In this document: in pieces, positions 6,285 to 10,669 of the stretch | How the letters are laid out: every line of letters begins with the position of its first letter | How positions within the stretch are numbered: the stretch's first letter is position 1 | Assembly: GCA_026391515.1 (NCBI GenBank) | Contig: JAPLEC010000145.1 | Span: 1-10,669, forward strand | From: Bacteroidia bacterium | Lineage (GTDB): Bacteria > Bacteroidota > Bacteroidia > Bacteroidales > VadinHA17 | Length of the DNA stretch: 10,669 nucleotides | Reading direction: 5' to 3' | Program-made: the position numbers and the translations under genes | Notes under the pieces: generated by a model | What the model was told of the DNA's origin: nothing | Database searches by the model: none | The model's input: the letters and a program-made list of their open reading frames with translations, nothing else

Positions 6285-7460
6285 TTATAATACATTCATT
6301 TCAAGGTATTTAACTATCCTCTTTTTCGCTTCAACAAGCGTTTTTTCATCTGCACAAAGCGAGATGCGGATATACCGGTCGCCTTTCGGGCCGAAGATAA
6401 AACCCGGAGTAAGGAACACGTACGCTTTTGTAAGAACATCCTCGACAAAAGCTTCGCAGCTTACGATTTCATCTGGTAATTTTCCCCAGACAAAGAGTCC
6501 AACCTGTTTTTTATTATAACTGCATTTCAGCATATCCATTATTTCTTCGACTATTTTACGCCGTTCAATATAAACACTGTTGACCTGATCGTACCAGGAA
6601 GGAGGATTGCTAAGTGCCTCAGCAGCAGCTTCCTGCATTGCCCGGAACATCCCTGAATCCATATTGCTTTTAACTTTCAAAATACTCTTGATATATTCCT
6701 GGTGTCCTGCGACCATACCAATCCTCCAGCCTGCCATGTTGTGTGATTTGCTTAGCGAATTAAGCTCAAGAGCACACTCTTTTGCTCCGTCAACGGACAA
6801 AAGACTAATGTACTCTTTATTTAAGACGAAGCTGTATGGATTATCGTTACAAAGCAGAAAACCGTGTTTTGATGCAAAGGCAACAAGTTGTTCAAATAAT
6901 TTTATAGATCCCAATGTTCCGGTCGGCATGTGCGGATAATTGATCCACATTATTTTAACCTTGCTCAGATCACTTTTTTCAAGTGCAGGAATATCGGGAA
7001 GCCATCCGTTTTTTTCATCCAGATCATAATATCTTATTTTACCGCCCACCAGATTTGTGACCGATGAATAGGTAGGATATCCCGGATTCGGAATAAGAAC
7101 CTCATCGCCCGGATTTACAAATGCCATGCTGATATGCATTATTCCTTCCTTGCTTCCCATAAGCGGAAGAATTTCGCTTTCCGGATCGAGCTCAACATGG
7201 AAATATTTTTTATACCACTCTGAAAAAGCCTTACGCAATGCAGGAATTCCCGTATAGCTCTGATAACCATGCGATGACGGTTTTGCAGCTTCCTCACTTA
7301 ACCGCCTTATGGTGTTTTCAGAAGGAGGCTGATCGGGACTGCCGATGCCAAGATTTATGACATCAGCTGCTGATTTTCTCATCTGGTCGATTTGCCGGAG
7401 TTTTTGCGAGAAATAGTATTCATGGACACTGCTGGTCCTGTCGGCAGGTTTAACTTTCAT
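6285..7460 (-). CDS. Class I PLP-dependent aminotransferase, probably aromatic/aspartate type
   Basis: The product is 391 residues of fold type I. PLP lysine K238 lies in SLSKSHNMAGWRIGM, cofactor contacts D206 and Y209 in DNPYS, and the carboxylate-binding arginine R365 in YIRISL. Position in the operon between pheA and tyrA suggests it transaminates phenylpyruvate and 4-hydroxyphenylpyruvate (or prephenate) to the amino acids. Specificity for aspartate or other substrates cannot be excluded. The start at 7460 follows a good AGGAG site at about 10 bases and overlaps the pheA end by 11 bases, implying translational coupling. A longer frame to 7526 adds only a stretch that overlaps pheA. One oddity is that the usual HNPTG motif reads HMPTG (177-181), replacing the Asn that contacts the PLP ring in E. 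coli AspAT. Confidence 0.88.
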   Translation of the reverse strand: MKVKPADRTSSVHEYYFSQKLRQIDQMRKSAADVINLGIGSPDQPPSENTIRRLSEEAAKPSSHGYQSYTGIPALRKAFSEWYKKYFHVELDPESEILPLMGSKEGIMHISMAFVNPGDEVLIPNPGYPTYSSVTNLVGGKIRYYDLDEKNGWLPDIPALEKSDLSKVKIMWINYPHMPTGTLGSIKLFEQLVAFASKHGFLLCNDNPYSFVLNKEYISLLSVDGAKECALELNSLSKSHNMAGWRIGMVAGHQEYIKSILKVKSNMDSGMFRAMQEAAAEALSNPPSWYDQVNSVYIERRKIVEEIMDMLKCSYNKKQVGLFVWGKLPDEIVSCEAFVEDVLTKAYVFLTPGFIFGPKGDRYIRISLCADEKTLVEAKKRIVKYLEMNVL

Positions 7461-8280
7461 ATAATTTATCTCCTTTATTATATATGCCAAGCACTTCAAG
7501 ATTTGAAGTATAGTTTTCAAGTACATCTTCGATCAGAGCAATATCATGATCAGGATTCAGCTCAAGATCGAGGTAAAACAGATATTCCCATTCACCATTC
7601 AGCCGTGGAACTGACTGTATTTTCGACAGATTGATATCGAGCTCAGCAAGACGGACAAGAACTGCAGCAAGAGAGCCCGGTTTATGTCCGGTTGAGAAGC
7701 AGATAGATACTTTGTTCCCGTCTGTTTTGGCATCTTTTTCATTCCCGAGGATCAGGAATCGAGTGTAGTTTTTTTTGTAGGTCTCAATTCCCGGTGCAAG
7801 AATCTCGAGGCCATAAATCTCAGCAGCGCTTGCAGGTGCTATGGCAGCAACACCTGTAAGCCGATTTTCGCTGATATATTTTGCGCTGCCTGCTGTATCG
7901 TCGGTTTCGACCAGTGTAACTCCACGAAGATGATTAAGATATGTCATGCACTGCGAGAGAGCAATGGGATGCGATCTTATCTCCCTGATTGAAATAATTG
8001 TTTGTCCGGGCAGAGCCATCAGGTTCTGTTTAATTCTAAGGTTTATTTCACCGATTATTTTTGCCCCTGATTCCCTGATGAGTGTATAATTATATAGGAT
8101 GCTTCCTGACCGTGCATTTTCGATTGCCATTATTGCAAAATCGGAGTGGCCGTCTTTCAGTGCCATGAGTGTAGCATCGAAGGTGGTGCAAGGCACGATT
8201 TCGATTGGTTCGTTATTGAAATATTGTCGTGCTGCGACCTCATGGAAGCATCCTTTTTCGCCCTGTATTGAGATTCTCAT
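7450..8280 (-). CDS. pheA: Prephenate dehydratase with ACT domain
   Basis: The product is 276 residues. It decarboxylates and dehydrates prephenate to phenylpyruvate, the Phe branch. The catalytic part (1-180) has AIMAIENARSGSI (near 49-61) and the essential TRF motif (173-175, NYTRFLIL). A C-terminal ACT domain (about 190-268) shows PGSLAAVL and KIQSVPR, variants of the GALA and ESRP motifs that bind Phe for feedback inhibition. There is no fused chorismate mutase; that activity is on the DAHP synthase. The ATG at 8280 begins right at the family N-terminus (MRISIQGEKG), with AGAGAG just upstream. The same frame extends to a TTG at 8355, but that extension runs through the terminator hairpin and its T-run, so it is rejected. 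It is the first structural gene of the operon, under the aromatic attenuator. Confidence 0.95.
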   Translation of the reverse strand: MRISIQGEKGCFHEVAARQYFNNEPIEIVPCTTFDATLMALKDGHSDFAIMAIENARSGSILYNYTLIRESGAKIIGEINLRIKQNLMALPGQTIISIREIRSHPIALSQCMTYLNHLRGVTLVETDDTAGSAKYISENRLTGVAAIAPASAAEIYGLEILAPGIETYKKNYTRFLILGNEKDAKTDGNKVSICFSTGHKPGSLAAVLVRLAELDINLSKIQSVPRLNGEWEYLFYLDLELNPDHDIALIEDVLENYTSNLEVLGIYNKGDKLYES

Positions 8281-8292
8281 AATTCTCTCTTT

Positions 8293-8320
8293 AAAAAAAA
8301 AAGTCCCCTTTTCCGGGGAC
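8293..8320 (-). terminator. Intrinsic terminator of the aromatic attenuator
   Basis: On the - strand GTCCCC (8320-8315), loop GGAAAA and GGGGAC (8308-8303) form a perfect GC-rich stem, followed by ten T residues (8302-8293). It ends 12 bases before the pheA start. A strong terminator directly upstream of a first gene and downstream of a leader ORF indicates conditional termination. Confidence 0.9.
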
Positions 8321-8360
8321 CATGCAACATATAGTTTTTTATTAGTATACAACAATCCCC
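8315..8360 (-). promoter_or_regulatory. Candidate antiterminator pairing before pheA
   Basis: GGGGA (8360-8356), immediately after the leader stop codon, can pair with TCCCC (8319-8315), the 5' arm of the terminator. The next three positions could extend it as G-U type pairs, followed by an A-U pair. The two folds are mutually exclusive. A ribosome stalled in the Tyr/Phe run leaves GGGGA free, favouring read-through. A ribosome reaching the stop at 8361 would cover it, favouring termination. Fold energies were not calculated. Confidence 0.6.
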
Positions 8361-8426
8361 TTATCTCCTTTGAAAATAAAAGTAGAAGTAGAAATAAGCG
8401 GCAAACCAGTTGTAAACAATATTCAT
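8361..8426 (-). CDS. Aromatic leader peptide (alternating Tyr/Phe)
   Basis: This is a 21-codon ORF (ATG at 8426, TAA at 8363-8361) 80 bases upstream of pheA, missed by length-based callers. Codons 11-18 read YFYFYFYF. Adding Tyr5, Trp7 and Phe8 gives five Tyr, five Phe and one Trp, so 11 of 21 residues are aromatic. Such bias, directly before a terminator at the head of the Phe/Tyr biosynthesis operon, is the hallmark of a ribosome-stalling leader as in enterobacterial pheL. Using both Tyr and Phe codons fits an operon making both amino acids. A TAnnTTTG promoter-like box lies 20 bases upstream of the ATG, so the message would begin shortly before it. No Shine-Dalgarno site is obvious. The peptide itself probably has no role beyond its translation. 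Confidence 0.88.
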   Translation of the reverse strand: MNIVYNWFAAYFYFYFYFQRR

Positions 8427-8446
8427 GGTGTTATTAGTTTGGCTTA

Positions 8447-8454
8447 CAAAAGTA
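8447..8454 (-). promoter_or_regulatory. -7 box of the aromatic operon promoter (candidate)
   Basis: TACTTTTG on the - strand fits the Bacteroidota TAnnTTTG element and would place the transcript start roughly 10-15 bases before the leader ATG. A good TTTG -33 element is not seen at the expected distance; the nearest, at about 31 bases upstream, is too far. The box also sits in a small palindrome (CTTAC/GTAAG). It is supported mainly by its position. Confidence 0.45.
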
Positions 8455-8661
8455 AGTTTTTTTTGATAATTCCTATAAAATATCTCAAAAAAGAAAAAAC
8501 TTTCAATGAGGTTTGTCTCCAATCTCACCTGACCTTTGGCCAGTTCAGGGTCTGAGGGGTGCTAATCCTATATCAGGTAAAGTAATTTAATTTATAACCT
8601 CTTTAAGTGTGTAATAACTCCGTAATTAGTCCTTTATGTTTACCTTTAGTAGGCATATAAA

Positions 8662-8745
8662 CGAGTTAGCTGCAACATAGATTACCAATTAAACTCACAA
8701 ACGATATGAAAATCAATTAGACAGACTCCCGTTATAGCTAATACG
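8662..8745. repeat. Imperfect inverted repeat with TTAGCT cores
   Basis: The 15-base segment at 8662-8676 matches the reverse complement of 8731-8745 at 11 positions, sharing the core TTAGCT and flanking CG and AAC. The size (84 bases) and inverted ends recall integron attC sites, but the ends do not fit the RYYYAAC/GTTRRRY core well. It is recorded as a repeat of unknown role. Confidence 0.35.
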
Positions 8746-8799
8746 ATTACAACAATATAGATAGTTCCTTGATCTCTTTTCTATAAACCGCGACCGCAA

Positions 8800-8864
8800 A
8801 TTTGGCACATTTGCTTTTACCCGAAAAGCAACCCCACACACATGCAAAAGCGAAAGAGCCAAAT
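8800..8864. repeat. 65-base nested inverted-repeat element
   Basis: The outer arms ATTTGGC (8800-8806) and GCCAAAT (8858-8864) are perfect complements. Inside, TTGCTTTT (8811-8818) and AAAAGCAA (8824-8831) make an 8-bp stem with a 5-base loop. A further AAAAGC at 8846-8851 can compete for the same arm. It ends 89 bases before the endonuclease pseudogene. It could be a recombination or mobile-element end, a structured 5' RNA or an operator; the sequence does not distinguish these. Confidence 0.55.
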
Positions 8865-8953
8865 CTCCTTTCAAAGTTGAACATATTATTGCTTATGAAA
8901 CCACGTAACAATTTCGTACTTTTATTAGATAAATATTTAACAAAACCTATCTC

Positions 8954-10003
8954 ATGAAAAAAATTCTTGAAGAGTCTGTTAATAATGAAAGATTTAGCAT
9001 GACTCCTGTTTTTACAGTTGTTTTTTCAGAAGGACCATATAATCGAATATTAGCAGAGGTATTAACTCATTGTAATCCACAGGTTTCCAAGCATATTCTA
9101 CAATCAATTTTAAGATTCTCATTTTTTATTGAACCCGTCAAACAACCAAAAATCGAAACAACAAAATTTACAATTAGATGGTCTGATTCATTAAACTTTG
9201 ATCCAAGACAATGCACTTATGAAAACTGCTTAGAAATATTTGATTACTTAATTCATAGATTGTTAGAAACAATTTCTATTCCAGAATATCAAACCTTATT
9301 GAGTATTATTTCAAATCATACATTAATCTCTTATGAGATAAACATAGATTACATCAATCGAATTCAGCACAAAGCCATTCATACATGTGAAAATATTGAT
9401 TTTTTTTGGGATGACTACATTCGCAAGGTTTATTTACTCAGGAGTTATCTGTTAAATCCAGGCAATCATGATTATATTAAATTCTTCTCCGACACTTATG
9501 AAAAGATTGCTGTAAAATCATTTCTTACTGATCGAGTGCTAACTGGAGCTCATAAAACAAATAGAGAAAAGAGATGGGAATGTCATCCTGATTCAGTTCA
9601 TTTTGCATTACGCAAAGAATGCCTAGCAATAGAATCTAAATTAATAAATCAAATATGCCATTTCGAAGATTTCCCGAAAAAATTACGGGACCTTTTGTCT
9701 AATGATAATGTGATAAGATTTAAGGATGAAGTAACCAAATGCCCAATTACTCTCGATCCAATAAACTTTGAAAAATTTCAATATGAAATTATTAATCCAG
9801 TCCATGGTAAATCTTCATTTCAAGTAGGGCACCTACATCCATTAAAATCACTCGAAGACAGCGATTTTAGTGGCCATTCGTAAGACAATATAAGTTGGAT
9901 ATCCTCTGAAGGTAATAGGATTCAAGGAGAATTGTCAGTACAAGAGACTAGAGAATTAATATTTCGAATAATCGAAAACTACAGGGCAGCAGGATTAATC
10001 TAA
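8954..10003 (+). pseudogene. HNH-type restriction endonuclease, interrupted by an in-frame stop
   Basis: The frame from ATG 8954 runs 309 codons to TAA at 9881-9883. It then continues open in the same frame for 39 codons to a second TAA at 10001-10003. The C-terminal region reads like a nuclease core: KCPITLDPI (near 262-270), then FQVGHLHPLK with H293. After the first stop come DNISWISSEGNRIQG and a final helix. Proteins of this HNH group normally carry GH-x-x-(D/E)NISWIS without a break, so the stop replaces one sense codon and removes the Asn of the H-N-H motif (position 312). The undamaged tail shows the mutation is recent, or a sequencing error. The N-terminal 250 residues are not recognised and may bind DNA. 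The neighbouring convergent gene has a target-recognition domain, so this was probably the restriction partner. Base composition is more AT-rich than in the aromatic operon, as in transferred modules. Confidence 0.7.
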
Positions 10004-10014
10004 ATATTTGTTTT

Positions 10015-10669
10015 TTAAATCGTTGCCACATCTAAGCAAGCTTGTCTAGCTAGTTCTCTGGCTTCAACTCTATCATCAATGACCTTTTTAATTTTATCCT
10101 CAATCCTTTTCCGAACAGATTTATCTTTAGGGATTGGAAGTATCAAATCATAAATTCTACTGCCAAGTGAATCGATAATATCTTGAGTGAAACGCTTAGA
10201 TTTAATCTGTTGCTGAACAGGTTCAGCAGACAAAATAGCCAAAAGCAAGTAAGGAGAAATTACAGTTTTATCTAGTACTCGAATTTTATATATATGGCTT
10301 TGATAAACAATTTTTGTGTCGTATTTTGAAATAATTGCACAAGTCCCAATTAAATAGGTACCATCCTTCACCATTAAAATATCGCCTTCTTGAACATCTT
10401 GTTTTTTTGAAAATAACTTATATGTTTCTTCACTTATGCCTTGCTTCGGATCAAGTTTTAGCTCCCAATTTGATATATCAGAAGTCCTTACAAAAGGGAC
10501 CTCTCCTGCTCCGTATGCTAATTTACCAACTTCGTTACCGGTCTTAATCTCAACAACATTTCTGTCGACAAGGTCACCAAATCTAATTATTTCATGTGTA
10601 TCTTTTATCGTATTAAGAAATAGTTTAATATCTGGATTGTAATACCGTGGAGATAGAATATTTTGTTCA
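10015..10669 (-). CDS. Restriction-modification protein, C-terminal target-recognition domain (partial)
   Basis: The frame is open from the window edge to TAA at 10017-10015, giving the last 217 codons. The segment ILSPRYYNPDI followed by a HsdS-like domain (VPFVRTSDISNWEL, EGDILMVKDGTYLIG, SPYLLLAILSAEPVQQQI, DIIDSLGSRIYDLILPIP) and a C-terminal helix (about 170-215) matches the half-subunit plan of type I specificity domains. These also occur fused to N6-adenine methyltransferases. The methylase catalytic motif (NPPY) would lie outside the window, so whether this is a lone HsdS or a fused methylase is unresolved. The ILSPRYY opening favours a fused methylase (inference). The gene converges on the broken HNH endonuclease with 11 bases between stops, consistent with one R-M module. 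An apparent internal start at 10374 is not the gene start. Confidence 0.75.
   Translation of the reverse strand, partial: EQNILSPRYYNPDIKLFLNTIKDTHEIIRFGDLVDRNVVEIKTGNEVGKLAYGAGEVPFVRTSDISNWELKLDPKQGISEETYKLFSKKQDVQEGDILMVKDGTYLIGTCAIISKYDTKIVYQSHIYKIRVLDKTVISPYLLLAILSAEPVQQQIKSKRFTQDIIDSLGSRIYDLILPIPKDKSVRKRIEDKIKKVIDDRVEARELARQACLDVATI

Larger units (their letters stand above)
8455..8953. other. Gene-free, AT-rich boundary between operon and R-M module
   Basis: I see no convincing gene in these roughly 500 bases. Short open frames here lack codon structure, and the one crossing 8370-8555 is the antisense of the leader peptide. The stretch holds a GC-rich patch at about 8523-8563 with CCTGA/TCAGG and TGGCCA palindromes, an imperfect inverted repeat at 8662-8745, and a structured 65-base inverted repeat at 8800-8864. 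It separates core metabolism from a restriction-modification module and may mark an insertion boundary (inference). Confidence 0.6.

Noticed and set aside
7461..7526. Longer aminotransferase start at 7526
   Set aside because: It lies inside the pheA coding region; ATG 7460 has a good AGGAG site and the expected N-terminus.
8281..8355. N-terminal extension of pheA from a TTG codon at 8355
   Set aside because: It would translate the terminator hairpin and T10 tract (giving a Phe run). The family N-terminus begins exactly at ATG 8280, which has its own purine-rich site.
8370..8555. Small + strand ORF across the leader region
   Set aside because: Its first part is the complement of the Tyr/Phe leader peptide, and nothing supports translation.
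8662..8745. Integron attC site
   Set aside because: The ends do not satisfy the RYYYAAC/GTTRRRY cores and no integrase or cassette array is in view.
9881..9883. Programmed stop-codon read-through in the endonuclease gene
   Set aside because: The codon is TAA with no visible stimulatory structure. A nonsense mutation or sequencing error is simpler, though not excluded.

Overview
The window looks like a chromosomal segment of a Bacteroidota bacterium, probably Bacteroidales/Marinilabiliales-like. This is inferred from several traits: a fused DAHP synthase with a C-terminal type II chorismate mutase, a long TrpB2-type tryptophan synthase beta chain, mostly weak or absent Shine-Dalgarno sites, TAnnTTTG promoter-like boxes, and secreted DUF6807/NIPSNAP-type proteins. 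No rRNA, tRNA or CRISPR array was seen.

Layout. (1) Positions 1-1155, + strand: the 3' end of a DUF6807 (PmoA-like) gene, followed 12 bases later by an exported NIPSNAP-family protein. (2) 1156-1288: a convergent gap filled by a phased CTGTG/CACAG repeat. (3) 1289-8426, - strand, read right to left: an aromatic amino-acid block. It begins with a leader peptide and attenuator, then pheA, a class I aminotransferase, tyrA, DAHP synthase-chorismate mutase and aroA (EPSP synthase), then a second leader peptide and attenuator, and finally trpB2. (4) 8427-8953: a gene-free, AT-rich stretch with the operon promoter and inverted repeats. (5) 8954-10669: a restriction-modification module. It holds an HNH-type endonuclease gene broken by one in-frame stop, facing the 3' end of a gene with a target-recognition (HsdS-like) domain that runs off the window.

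How the genes work together. DAHP synthase is the entry to the shikimate pathway and EPSP synthase its sixth step. The fused chorismate mutase makes prephenate. PheA and TyrA turn prephenate into phenylpyruvate and 4-hydroxyphenylpyruvate, and the aminotransferase probably makes Phe and Tyr from these. TrpB2 joins serine and indole to give Trp.

The most interesting content is regulatory and too short for standard gene callers. Upstream of pheA is a 21-codon leader ORF with 11 aromatic codons, including eight consecutive alternating Tyr/Phe codons. It ends next to a GC hairpin with a T10 tract. Upstream of trpB2 is a second leader ORF with Trp-Ser-Trp, followed by mutually exclusive hairpins and another intrinsic terminator. 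Both fit classic ribosome-mediated transcription attenuation. They would give the block a general Phe/Tyr (and slightly Trp) sensor at its head and a separate Trp sensor before its last gene.
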